From Paenibacillus methanolicus (GTDB taxonomy: Bacteria > Bacillota > Bacilli > Paenibacillales > Paenibacillaceae), in NCBI RefSeq assembly GCF_008124765.1, contig NZ_VNHS01000004.1, positions 124,001 to 188,000 on the forward strand: a stretch of DNA of 64,000 nt, written 5' to 3'. Shown here piece after piece: positions 51,449 through 60,033 of this stretch. Within the stretch, counting starts at the first letter, position 1. Every line of letters begins with the position of its first letter. The translations under genes were made by a program, and so were the position numbers. Under the pieces are notes generated by a model. That model did no database searches. It saw nothing but the letters and a program-made list of their open reading frames with translations, and was not told the origin of the DNA.

Positions 51449-54310
51449 TTGGCCAAAGGGTATTTGTCTCTCGTCCTGCATGCGCATTTGCCTTTCGTTT
51501 ATCATCCGGAGAGCGACAATTATATAGAAGAGCGCTGGCTGTTCGAAGCGATGACGGAAACGTATATTCCTTTGCTCGAGGCATTCGATCGCCTCGATCG
51601 GGATGGAGTGGACTTCCGCGTAACGATGTCGCTCACGCCAACCTTGCTGACCATGCTGGCCAAACCGCTGCTCCAGGAGCGGTACGTGCAACATCTGGAT
51701 AATTTGATCGCGCTGTCCGCGGCCGAGTGCGAGCGGGTGCAAGGCGACGAAGCGATCCTGCCGCTCGCCGAGCGGTATGCCGCGCAATTCGTACATATGA
51801 AGCAATTGTTTACGCAAGCGTACGGCTGCAATCTGATTCGGGCCTTTGAGCGGTTCCAGGCGGCCGGTTACTTGGAGCTGATCACGTGCTCGGCCACGCA
51901 CGCGTTCCTGCCTTACGTCCGGACGGAGCAGGCGCTCCGCGCGCAAATCGATAACGCGGTGCGCATCCATACGTCGAGCTTGGGCAGAGCGCCGCGAGGC
52001 ATTTGGCTGCCGGAATGCGGATACGTCGAAGGGTTGGACCACATCCTGAAGGACTATGGGCTGGACTTCTTCATGACCGACACGCATCATGTGCTGCATG
52101 CCCGTCCGAAGCCGGAGTTCGGCGCTTACGGCCCGGTCGTCACGCCGCACGGCGTCGCCGCGTTCGCGCGGGATCAGGAGACGAGCCGCCAAGTGTGGAG
52201 CTCGCTCGAAGGGTATCCGGGCGACCATGATTACCGCGAATATTACCGGGATATCGGCTACGAGCTGGATGAGTCGTATCTGAAACCGTTCATGCATCCC
52301 TCCGGCGTGCGGTTGAACACGGGAATCAAATATTACCGGATTACGGGCGAGGGCCAGCCGAAAGAGCCATATAACCCCGAATGGGCCGCGGAGAAGGCCG
52401 CTCGGCACGCCGGCCACTTCATGTTCAATCGCGAGAAGCAAATCGAGCATCTGAGCGCGCATATGCCGCGCAAACCGCTCGTGATGGCGGCTTACGACGC
52501 CGAGCTGTTCGGACACTGGTGGCATGAGGGCCCGATGTGGATCGAGTATCTGTGCCGGAAGATCCACTATGACCAATCGACGTTCAAAATGATCACGCCG
52601 GTCGAATATTTGGCCGAATATCCGGAAAATCCGCAGGCGGAGCTGTCGTTCGCCAGCTGGGGTCGCGCAGGATTCGGCGAAGTGTGGCTCGGTCCAAGCA
52701 ACGAGTGGATTTACCGCCATCTCCACCGGATGGAGGAGCAGATGATCGAGCTAGCCGACCGGTTCCCGGATGCAACGGGGCTTAAGCGAAAGGCGCTCAA
52801 CCAGGCGGCCCGCGAGCTGATGCTGGCGCAGAGCAGCGACTGGGCGTTCATCATGGACGCCGGGACGATGGTGGATTACGCGCTGAAGCGGACCAAGAAC
52901 CATATCGTTCGTTTCCGGAGATTGTATCGGGATCTGCTGCAGGGCGCGGCGGACGAGAATTGGCTCCGCGAGGTGGAAGCGCGCGATGCCATCAGTCCCG
53001 ATCTCGACTACCGGATCTACCGCTCCAAGCAGCCGGCGGCGAAAGAAGGTACGGTGCTGCCGCGCCAGCTGGCCGGCAGACGTCGCGTCCTCATGCTCTC
53101 CTGGGAGTTCCCGCCGATGATCGTGGGCGGCTTGTCCCGCCACGTGTTCGATTTGTCGCGCAAGCTGGCGGAGCAGCAAGTGGAGGTGCACGTCGTGACC
53201 TCGCATGTGGAGGGGTATCCGGCGTACGAGGTTAACTTAGGCGTCCATGTCCATCGGATAGCCGCGTATCAGCGGAAGAACGTCTCGTTCATGGAGTGGG
53301 TATTCCAGTTGAACTTGGCGATGGCTTCGTACGCGAGCGACCTGATCGCGAATTACGGCCCGTTCGATCTAATCCATGCGCACGATTGGATCGTCGGCGA
53401 GGCGGCCAAGACGCTGAAGCAGCGCCACGGGCTGCCGCTCGTCGCGACGATTCATGCGACCGAGCACGGCCGCAACCACGGCCTGCACAATGAGCTGCAG
53501 CATCGGATTCACGCGCTGGAATGGCAGCTGACGTACGAGGCATGGCGCGTCATCGTGTGCAGCGACTATATGCGCGACGAGGTCATCCGGCTGTTCCAGC
53601 TACCGGCGGACAAAGTCGACATGATTCCGAACGGCGTCGAGACCGCCGCGGTCGTCCGCGTCGAGCATAACGCGGCGGATATTCACGCGCGTTACGCGCT
53701 GCCGCATGAGCGTATCGTGCTGTTCATCGGGCGTCTCGTCCGGGAGAAAGGCGTGCACGTGCTGATCGAAAGCGCGGAGCAAGTGCTCGCGGGCTGCCCG
53801 AACGCGAAGTTCGTCATCGCCGGCCAAGGGCCGATGCAGGAGCAGCTGCGGCATCTGGCCGATCCGCTTATCGCGAAGGGCAAGCTGGAGTTCGTCGGCT
53901 ATGCCAACGACCAAATGCGCAACGAGCTGCTGCGCGTCGCGTCCGCGGCGGTATTCCCAAGCTTGTACGAACCGTTCGGCATCGTGGCGCTGGAGGCGAT
54001 GGCCTCGGGCACGCCGGTCATCGTCTCCGGGACGGGCGGCTTCCAGGAGATCATCCAGCATGGCGTGGACGGGTTTACCGTCCTGCCGGGCGACGCTCCG
54101 TCGCTCGCCTCGCATATCGTCAAAATGCTAGAGTTCGAGGATATGGCCAAGGCGATGGCGAGGAAAGCCTCGCATAAAGTGGCGACCCGATACAACTGGG
54201 ATCGGATCGGGACGTTGACCACGGACGTCTACGATCGGGTCGCGGGGCCGCCGGCCGACGCGCTGCCGTTCGACGGCTTGGCCGCGGCCGCGACGGGAAC
54301 CGGACAGTAG
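51449..54310 (+). CDS. GH57 alpha-glucan branching-type domain fused to a GT4 glycosyltransferase
   Basis: A 953-residue bifunctional protein. Residues about 1-520 are GH57 with the DUF1957 helical part: SLVLHAHLPFVYHPE start, nucleophile Glu near 188 in WLPECGY, acid/base Asp near 350 in AAYDAELFGHWW. From about 545 a GT-B fold GT4 transferase begins (LMLSWEFPPMIVGGLSRHV), with LIHAHDWIVG, a GRLVREKGVHVLIE nucleotide-sugar loop and PSLYEPFGIVALE near 839, where the Glu binds the donor. Known relatives of the parts are 1,4-alpha-glucan branching enzymes and glucan or glucosylglycerate synthases. The joint product is probably an alpha-glucan (inference). The TTG start follows AGGAGGGG. Confidence 0.92.
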   Translation: MAKGYLSLVLHAHLPFVYHPESDNYIEERWLFEAMTETYIPLLEAFDRLDRDGVDFRVTMSLTPTLLTMLAKPLLQERYVQHLDNLIALSAAECERVQGDEAILPLAERYAAQFVHMKQLFTQAYGCNLIRAFERFQAAGYLELITCSATHAFLPYVRTEQALRAQIDNAVRIHTSSLGRAPRGIWLPECGYVEGLDHILKDYGLDFFMTDTHHVLHARPKPEFGAYGPVVTPHGVAAFARDQETSRQVWSSLEGYPGDHDYREYYRDIGYELDESYLKPFMHPSGVRLNTGIKYYRITGEGQPKEPYNPEWAAEKAARHAGHFMFNREKQIEHLSAHMPRKPLVMAAYDAELFGHWWHEGPMWIEYLCRKIHYDQSTFKMITPVEYLAEYPENPQAELSFASWGRAGFGEVWLGPSNEWIYRHLHRMEEQMIELADRFPDATGLKRKALNQAARELMLAQSSDWAFIMDAGTMVDYALKRTKNHIVRFRRLYRDLLQGAADENWLREVEARDAISPDLDYRIYRSKQPAAKEGTVLPRQLAGRRRVLMLSWEFPPMIVGGLSRHVFDLSRKLAEQQVEVHVVTSHVEGYPAYEVNLGVHVHRIAAYQRKNVSFMEWVFQLNLAMASYASDLIANYGPFDLIHAHDWIVGEAAKTLKQRHGLPLVATIHATEHGRNHGLHNELQHRIHALEWQLTYEAWRVIVCSDYMRDEVIRLFQLPADKVDMIPNGVETAAVVRVEHNAADIHARYALPHERIVLFIGRLVREKGVHVLIESAEQVLAGCPNAKFVIAGQGPMQEQLRHLADPLIAKGKLEFVGYANDQMRNELLRVASAAVFPSLYEPFGIVALEAMASGTPVIVSGTGGFQEIIQHGVDGFTVLPGDAPSLASHIVKMLEFEDMAKAMARKASHKVATRYNWDRIGTLTTDVYDRVAGPPADALPFDGLAAAATGTGQ

Positions 54311-54785
54311 CGGGAAGTCTATCTTCTACGCATGCGTATGCGCAAGCAGGACGTTGCCGAGACGATCGGCGCCAAGCGTGCGACCTGCGGCTGCATAGGT
54401 TGGAACTCGCATGCGGTTTTGCTTACGCGGGTCGCGCGCAAAATGGGCGCCGGCGCACGCGGTACGGGCGTCATGCGGGGAGCAGCCCTCTTTCGTCTCG
54501 ATAAGGAAAGCCATCAACGCCGCGCGCCGCGCGGCGTTGATGGCTTTTTCGGCATGCGCGCTCGGGCATGGCCGAACAGGCCGGGCGCCTTAGGCGGATG
54601 TCCGGCGGGGACGAGCGCGTCCGCCCGGCACGGCGCCCTGAAAGCGCACCCTTTCCGAACATAGCGCATAGTCTATAAAAACGGATCAGCGAACCGTTTG
54701 TTTCTGCTAGATTCGGGCCACACTGGATAACAGAGAGATGAACTCTAATCGGGTCGTTTTTTACTACTTGGAGGAGGGATCGGTT
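54311..54785. other. Intergenic region with terminator
   Basis: Contains the terminator at 54507 and otherwise no gene. The part 54660-54780 is likely the leader of the GH15-like gene. Confidence 0.6.
54507..54548 (+). terminator. Intrinsic terminator after the GH57-GT4 gene
   Basis: A 17-bp perfect stem (54507-54523 with 54531-54547) with a GC-rich loop and TTTTT. It lies about 200 nt after the stop, so the GH15-like gene downstream probably has its own promoter. Confidence 0.8.
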
Positions 54786-55850
54786 ATGTTGTCCGAAAGT
54801 TACCGAGTGCTGGAACAGCTGCGTTTGCCGCATGGCTTGTATGTGGCGAGTCCGTCGAACGACTACAAATATGTGTGGATCCGCGACTGCGTGTATATGG
54901 CGCTGCCTTATCTCGATAAACCGACCAAGGAATACGAGCACACGTATTACAGGCTGCTCGATTTGTTCCGGGAGTACGAATGGAAGTTGGATATCCTGTG
55001 CAAGCAGAAGCCGCAATGGGAATGGGAGTACTTGCACGCCCGCTATTCTTATGAGGACGTACGGGAAATTCACGAGGAATGGGGCCATATCCAGCATGAC
55101 ATGATCGGCGCGTTCCTGTTCGGCATGGGCCAAGGGGCGGAGCGCGGGAAGAAGATGCTTCGGGACAAGAAGGACCGGGAGATCGTGCAGAAGCTCGTGT
55201 ACTATATCTGCAACGTGGAGTATTGGCATGATGCGGATAACGGCATGTGGGAGGAGTGGCGCGAGGTGCACGCGTCCTCGGTCGGCGCTTGCGTCGCCGG
55301 CTTGAAAGCGGTGGACCGGATGGTGCACGTGCCGGACGAAGCGATTCAGGCGGGGCTGCAAACGTTGATGCGGCTGTTCCCGCGCGAAAGCCATGACAAG
55401 CCGGCAGACTTGGCGCAGCTGAGCCTCGTGTATCCTTACCGGGTGTTCACGGGCGTGCTGGGCGAGACGATCGTGCGCAACGTCGAGAAGCGATTGCTCC
55501 GGGAGCGGGGCGTTATCCGGTACGAAGGCGACTCTTATTATAGCACCCTGGAGCAGGAGTACGGCCGGGGCAACCCGCTTTCGTTCTACTATGGGACGGA
55601 AGCGGAGTGGACGTTCGGTCTGCCGTGGCTGGCGTTGTGCCACCGGGAGCTGGGCAATATGCCGGAGGCGGCCGATTACGTGCGCCGTACGGAAGCGGTC
55701 ATGCTGGAGCCGGGCAAGCTGCCGGAGCTGTACTACAGCGGCACGGCGGAGCCGAATCCGAATACGCCGCTCGGCTGGAGCTGCGCGATGTATATCTTGG
55801 CCAAGGAAGCGCTCAAGGATTCCGCGCGGGCGCTTCGCGGGTTGGCTTAA
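54786..55850 (+). CDS. GH15-like (glucoamylase/phosphorylase-kinase alpha type) protein
   Basis: A 354-residue protein with an alpha/alpha-barrel type sequence. It opens like GH15 domains with LPHGLYVASPSNDYKYVWIRD, and has CNVEYWHDADNGMWEEW, EVHASSVGACVAGLKAVDRM, and near the end LYYSGTAEPNPNTPLGWSCA. GH15 enzymes remove glucose from alpha-glucan ends or act on trehalose; several short members have unclear activity. Whether the general acid/base pair is conserved cannot be verified by eye. The ATG at 54786 follows GGAGGAGGG; the upstream ATG at 54738 lacks a site. Placement after a GH57-GT4 gene supports a role in alpha-glucan turnover. Confidence 0.82.
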   Translation: MLSESYRVLEQLRLPHGLYVASPSNDYKYVWIRDCVYMALPYLDKPTKEYEHTYYRLLDLFREYEWKLDILCKQKPQWEWEYLHARYSYEDVREIHEEWGHIQHDMIGAFLFGMGQGAERGKKMLRDKKDREIVQKLVYYICNVEYWHDADNGMWEEWREVHASSVGACVAGLKAVDRMVHVPDEAIQAGLQTLMRLFPRESHDKPADLAQLSLVYPYRVFTGVLGETIVRNVEKRLLRERGVIRYEGDSYYSTLEQEYGRGNPLSFYYGTEAEWTFGLPWLALCHRELGNMPEAADYVRRTEAVMLEPGKLPELYYSGTAEPNPNTPLGWSCAMYILAKEALKDSARALRGLA

Positions 55851-55888
55851 TTGTAGTCGTAGACGTACTATCGCATGCTGCAAAAAGG

Positions 55889-55920
55889 CGGGGTGCTCCA
55901 CTGGGAGCATCCCGTTTCTT
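55889..55920 (+). terminator. Intrinsic terminator after the GH15-like gene
   Basis: An 11-bp stem with one G-U pair (55889-55899 with 55904-55914), ACTG loop and TTTCTT. Confidence 0.7.
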
Positions 55921-55924
55921 GCCT

Positions 55925-56095
55925 CGGACCGGTTGGCGAACGCGATCATCGTCGCGCGTCCGATGCCGCCGCCGGAGATGATCGCCGTCTCGCCCAGTAG
56001 TTTGCTGCTGCCTTTATACGAAAGATTCTCGACGATCGGACGCGGGTTCATTACGTATTCTAACCCAGGTTGCTTGTTTTGATGCTGGGGAGAAA
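55925..56095 (-). pseudogene. N-terminal remnant of a short-chain dehydrogenase
   Basis: Read on the minus strand, the stretch gives QHQNKQPGLEYVMNPRP, then SYKGSSKLLGETAIISGG and GIGRATMIAFANRSEA. This is the typical start of Bacillus-type SDR oxidoreductases (YhdF/YhxC group) up to the cofactor-binding glycine loop. Two residues appear deleted in that loop (GG..GIG instead of GGDSGIG). Nothing further of the about 290-residue protein follows; the match stops at the GH15 terminator. No functional product is expected. Confidence 0.75.
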
Positions 56096-56174
56096 GGCGA
56101 TGGGCTGCTCGATCACGGTTTCTGGGCTAGTAACTAGGGTATTCAACGAGGCTGCAGGCGTGACGCTGAACGAC

Positions 56175-56208
56175 AAAGAAACCCGCGCCGGAGGGCGCGG
56201 GTTTCTTC
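56175..56208 (-). terminator. Intrinsic terminator of the SLH protein gene
   Basis: On the minus strand AAGAAACCCGCGCC pairs with GGCGCGGGTTTCTT around a 4-nt loop, the end of the stem giving TTTCTTTGT. It begins about 25 nt after the stop. Confidence 0.8.
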
Positions 56209-56231
56209 TCGTGCAGGAATCGTGTTGATTG

Positions 56232-59200
56232 TTATACACCGGTAACGCGGATCGTTTTCGTAACGCTGCCATACGTGACGGTGACGTCGAACACGTCGTC
56301 CACGTTGATGTTGGTAACGGCCGCGGACGTTGTACCGTTGTTCGCGATCGTGACGGTGCCGGATACCGGCGTGATCGTAAGCTTCGCCGTCGCGGTCGTG
56401 CCATCGCCGAAGGCGACGATGCCCGTGTTAGGCACGACGAAGGATTTGCCGTATTGATCGGTAACGACCACGTTTGGTGTCGAAGAAGTGGCGGTGAAGA
56501 GGCTTGCCACGTTGAACGTGGTGCTGTTCGTGTGGTTAATGCTCGTAATCTCCGAAGCCGTTGTCGAGTTGCTGCCGACGAATTTGATCGACGAGACTTT
56601 AGGCGCAACTTTGGAGAAGGTAACCGACTCCGTAAGCTGTTGGCCCGTGCTTGCGATCGTGACCGTAATCGGTACGGTCGTTTCGGTCTTGTCGGTACCG
56701 TAAGTCAGCGCGGAGGCAACGTCGAGCGTGCCGTCGGCAACGTCGGTATCGATATCCGAGTTGGTCGGCGCCGAAATCGTGTAATCCGTCGTGTTGGTCA
56801 GCAGCACTTTGCCGCCGTCGCTCAGGACGCCATAGACTTTGACGGTATTATCGTAGTTAGCGTGATCCGTATTACCGGCGCCGTCTTCATCATAGACCGT
56901 ACCGATTTTGTCGACCGAGTAAGAAGCGTACTCGGTGCCGTCCGTCACGCGGATTGTGACGTCGGCGGAGCTTCCGTTCACCAACGTGTCGCCGTCGTAC
57001 AGGGAAAGCGTCAGCTTTTCGCTGCCGTTCGCGCCGCCGGCCGTGATTCTGGTCGTAGTCGCGCTAGTCAGGTTGAAGGAATTAGCGGCAAGCGATCCGC
57101 CTGCGCCAGCCGCGCCTTTCAGAGACGCCGTGCTGCCTACTGTCAGGGACACGTTCGTGCCTGTTGTTTCCGTGACGACGATACGTTTTCCTGTGCCTGC
57201 CCCGACCGTGTAGTTCAATGCCGCGTTGACGGCCGAGTCGCTCATGACGCGGCCATATTGGTCTTCAAGGACCAGATCCGTATATGCCAACGTCTTATTC
57301 GTGCCTTGCAGCATGGCCGTCGCGAAGTCGCTATCTACGCCGCGCACCACGTTAGGCGTTGCCGCCGCCTTGGCCGTAAGCGTAAGCGTCTTGACTTGGT
57401 TATTCGGCGTAACCGCGATAATCGTGTTGGCGCCTGAGCTAATGGCGGCATCCGGAACTTCCAGCTGCGTGATGCCGTCCTTCGTAACAATTTTGAGCGC
57501 CGTGGAACCGATTTTCGCGTTGACGCCTTTGGTCGCGTTGTTAAGCGTGGCCAGCGACGTGATCGCCGTACCGTTCTTATCCAGCACTTCAATCGGGATA
57601 TAGTTGGTCTCGCCGTCTACGAATAGATCAGGCGTGATCAGGTTCACCGTCTCTGCACGGGTTGCCGTAGCTACGGTAACGGCATGAGTCGCCGATTTGC
57701 CCGTAGCGGTCGAGATCAGATTCACTTGGTTCGTACCGATGCCCACAAAAGGCGCGATGCCGTTGGCATTGCTCAGCTTAATCGCCGTACGGTCGACGCC
57801 GTCGACGGTAACGGTCGTGAAATTACCATTATTGTGCGCTACCGCTGCGGTAGGCACGGCCGCGATCGTCTGATTGGACGCGTTGATGACGATGTCGGCA
57901 TTCAGTCTGGATGTGGACGTGATCGGGTTGCCGTATTGGTCCTTCACGTCAACAAGCAGGTAGAACGCGTCCGTGGTCAGGTTCACGTCCTCGTCGAGCG
58001 TCTTTTTATCTTTGTTGTACACGCCAGCCGCGATGGAAATCTCCGACGCTTTGGCCACGCTGCCGACCTTCAAGGTTTCGACCGCGGATACGCCCGTTTC
58101 ACCATGGACAAGCGTGACCGGTACGCTATCGTCGACCTTCAATGCCGGGTTGGCGTAAGTGATGACGCCTCTGGAAGCGTCGATCGCGCTTGCGCCGAAG
58201 TTGGACGTGAGGGTCGTCGCCTTCGTAATGTTCTCGCCATATTGGTTGGACACTTTATAGGCGATTTCAATGCCATCAGGCGTACCGTCAAAGGCTGCAT
58301 CATATTGCGGAGCCGTCTTGCTCAAATATTCGATCTTCGTGACTTTCTCGTTCGCCGCCGTGAACGTCGACGTGACTTCTTTTGCCCCTACGCCGCCGAC
58401 GACAACCGTGTACTCGCCTTCTGTCAGTTTGCTGCTGAGTTCCAGCGTCACGGTCGTCTTATCGTCGGAGAACGTTTTAGCCGAGACGTTCTGCGAGAGC
58501 GATCCCTTCTTGACGGTGAACGTCGCCGTCGCCGTATCGATCGCTTTGTTGAATTTGACCTGGATTTTCTTCGCGCCGGCTGCCGTAGCCGCGACTTCCG
58601 CCGCTTGCGGGGCCGTTACCGTCGCGCTGCCTTTGACGGCATCTTTCGTCACCGTCACGGTGTACGAAGCGCCGCTCGTCAGCGAGTCCGTCGTCACGAC
58701 GGCCGACTTCTTGTCGTCGCTCAGCTTCACGTTCGTCACTTTGACGTCTTTGCCGTCTTTGTCTTTGACGGTCACATCGGTCGCCGCGAACGCGTCGACC
58801 GCCGTCGTGAAGGACAGCGTGATCGTGTTCGTGCTCGAAGCTTCCGCTTTGAACGCCGTATTCTTAATCGTGTTCGCCGCTTCGGTCAGCTTATCCGCGT
58901 TCGTCACATAACGGTCGACCACGACCGCAACCTGCTCGCGCGTAGCGGCGCCTTTGCCGTTGAACGTCGAATCGTTGATGCCTGTCAGGAGGCCGTTGTT
59001 CACGGCGAACGCAACCGAATCCCGGGCGAAGGACGAGATTGCATCTTTATCCGCAAACTTCAGCGTGTCGCCTTGACCTTTGATATCGTCGGCCGTCAGT
59101 CCCAGCGAACGAACGAGAATCGTCGCCAGCTGCTCGCGCGTCACTTGGCCGGTCGGGCCGAAGGAGCCATCGCCCGTACCCGTAATCAAGCCTTTGGCAA

Positions 59201-59705
59201 CCGCGGTTTCGATGTATTTGTAAGCCCAGTGCGTTTTTGGCACATCCTTGAACGTCGGCGTATCCGGGTTGACCAGGTCCGCGTCCTTCACGAGCGCCTT
59301 GACGATCATCGACGTGAACGCGTCGCGCGTCATCGAACCTTTCGGGTTGAACGCGCCGGTCTCGTCGCCTTGGATCGTGCCGGACTCGACGAGCCGGACG
59401 ATCGCTTCCTTCGCGAAGCCGGAGGCTTTGTCGATATCCTTCGGACCTGCCGCAGCCGCTTGCGCCGCGCCGCCGGCAAGCGGAATCGTACCGAGAACGA
59501 CACCGCCGAGAACGACTTTGGCCACGGTAACCTTCAGGTTCGGGTATTTTTTCTTGACGTAGTTGATGATGCTGGCCTTGGTCTCGCTGTCCGGGCCGCC
59601 TTTGCCGAGCTCTTCCGCGAACTCGGTTTGATCATCCGCTAGGTAAATGATGACCTCGTAGCCACCATTCCTCGATTTCTTCAGTTCGTCGCGCAAAATA
59701 TTCAA
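56232..59705 (-). CDS. SLH-domain surface (S-layer) protein
   Basis: A 1157-residue secreted protein. Residues 1-60 form an unusual charged region (MNILRDELKKSRNGGYEVII) before the hydrophobic export segment VVLGGVVLGTIPLAGGAAQA (about 65-84). Three SLH repeats follow (about 88-290: GFAKEAIVRLVESGTIQG, FKDVPKTHWAYKYIETAVAK, FARDSVAFAVNNGLLTG) that bind pyruvylated cell-wall polymer. The remaining about 860 residues are beta-rich and Thr/Val/Asp-rich with Ig-like repeats such as AFAATDVTVKDKDGKDVKV. The TTG at 59705 is chosen as GGAGGGA lies 6-7 nt upstream; the ATG at 59771 has none. Its size and bias toward a few codons suggest a major surface protein. Low cysteine content fits an S-layer protein. 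Confidence 0.92.
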   Translation of the reverse strand: MNILRDELKKSRNGGYEVIIYLADDQTEFAEELGKGGPDSETKASIINYVKKKYPNLKVTVAKVVLGGVVLGTIPLAGGAAQAAAAGPKDIDKASGFAKEAIVRLVESGTIQGDETGAFNPKGSMTRDAFTSMIVKALVKDADLVNPDTPTFKDVPKTHWAYKYIETAVAKGLITGTGDGSFGPTGQVTREQLATILVRSLGLTADDIKGQGDTLKFADKDAISSFARDSVAFAVNNGLLTGINDSTFNGKGAATREQVAVVVDRYVTNADKLTEAANTIKNTAFKAEASSTNTITLSFTTAVDAFAATDVTVKDKDGKDVKVTNVKLSDDKKSAVVTTDSLTSGASYTVTVTKDAVKGSATVTAPQAAEVAATAAGAKKIQVKFNKAIDTATATFTVKKGSLSQNVSAKTFSDDKTTVTLELSSKLTEGEYTVVVGGVGAKEVTSTFTAANEKVTKIEYLSKTAPQYDAAFDGTPDGIEIAYKVSNQYGENITKATTLTSNFGASAIDASRGVITYANPALKVDDSVPVTLVHGETGVSAVETLKVGSVAKASEISIAAGVYNKDKKTLDEDVNLTTDAFYLLVDVKDQYGNPITSTSRLNADIVINASNQTIAAVPTAAVAHNNGNFTTVTVDGVDRTAIKLSNANGIAPFVGIGTNQVNLISTATGKSATHAVTVATATRAETVNLITPDLFVDGETNYIPIEVLDKNGTAITSLATLNNATKGVNAKIGSTALKIVTKDGITQLEVPDAAISSGANTIIAVTPNNQVKTLTLTAKAAATPNVVRGVDSDFATAMLQGTNKTLAYTDLVLEDQYGRVMSDSAVNAALNYTVGAGTGKRIVVTETTGTNVSLTVGSTASLKGAAGAGGSLAANSFNLTSATTTRITAGGANGSEKLTLSLYDGDTLVNGSSADVTIRVTDGTEYASYSVDKIGTVYDEDGAGNTDHANYDNTVKVYGVLSDGGKVLLTNTTDYTISAPTNSDIDTDVADGTLDVASALTYGTDKTETTVPITVTIASTGQQLTESVTFSKVAPKVSSIKFVGSNSTTASEITSINHTNSTTFNVASLFTATSSTPNVVVTDQYGKSFVVPNTGIVAFGDGTTATAKLTITPVSGTVTIANNGTTSAAVTNINVDDVFDVTVTYGSVTKTIRVTGV

Positions 59706-60033
59706 AGCAGGTCCCTCCTGTATTCTGAATGTCCGCCCACGATTACTGTTTCCAGCGAACGAGAGAACCATTCGGGAAAAGACGCAATCGCAAACGAAAT
59801 TTTAACGCGGCAGGCCGATGACGGGCGGAGCTCGGCGAATTACTTCTCCTGCGTTCCCCCTGCATGTCCATCTCCCGCCTACTATATCTCCCCGCGCGGG
59901 GCATCCGAACGAGCATGCGATTAAAAAGCGGACGAGTCCGAACATAGCTTTCGCCATTTTGGGAAAAAGTAGGAAAGATTAGAAGAACGCTCGCGTCATG
60001 CCGCAGCCGTTCAATCAGGAAGGGGGGATCCGA
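59706..60033. other. Divergent intergenic region between SLH gene and germinant receptor operon
   Basis: It should hold promoters of both units. I found no convincing SigA or SigG match by eye. The part 59930-59998 is AT-rich. Confidence 0.4.

Noticed and set aside
54471-56051. 526-codon minus-strand frame starting at 56051
   Set aside because: Only its first about 40 residues are meaningful (SDR remnant). The rest is antisense to the GH15-like gene.
56229-59642. Long open frames on the plus strand opposite the SLH gene (402 and 652 codons)
   Set aside because: They are Arg/Asp-rich translations typical of the complement of GC-rich genes, have no ribosome binding sites, and lie fully within a gene with recognisable SLH domains.
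59900-60033. SigG promoter for the germinant receptor operon
   Set aside because: Expected biologically, but no -35/-10 pair with proper spacing was found by eye.
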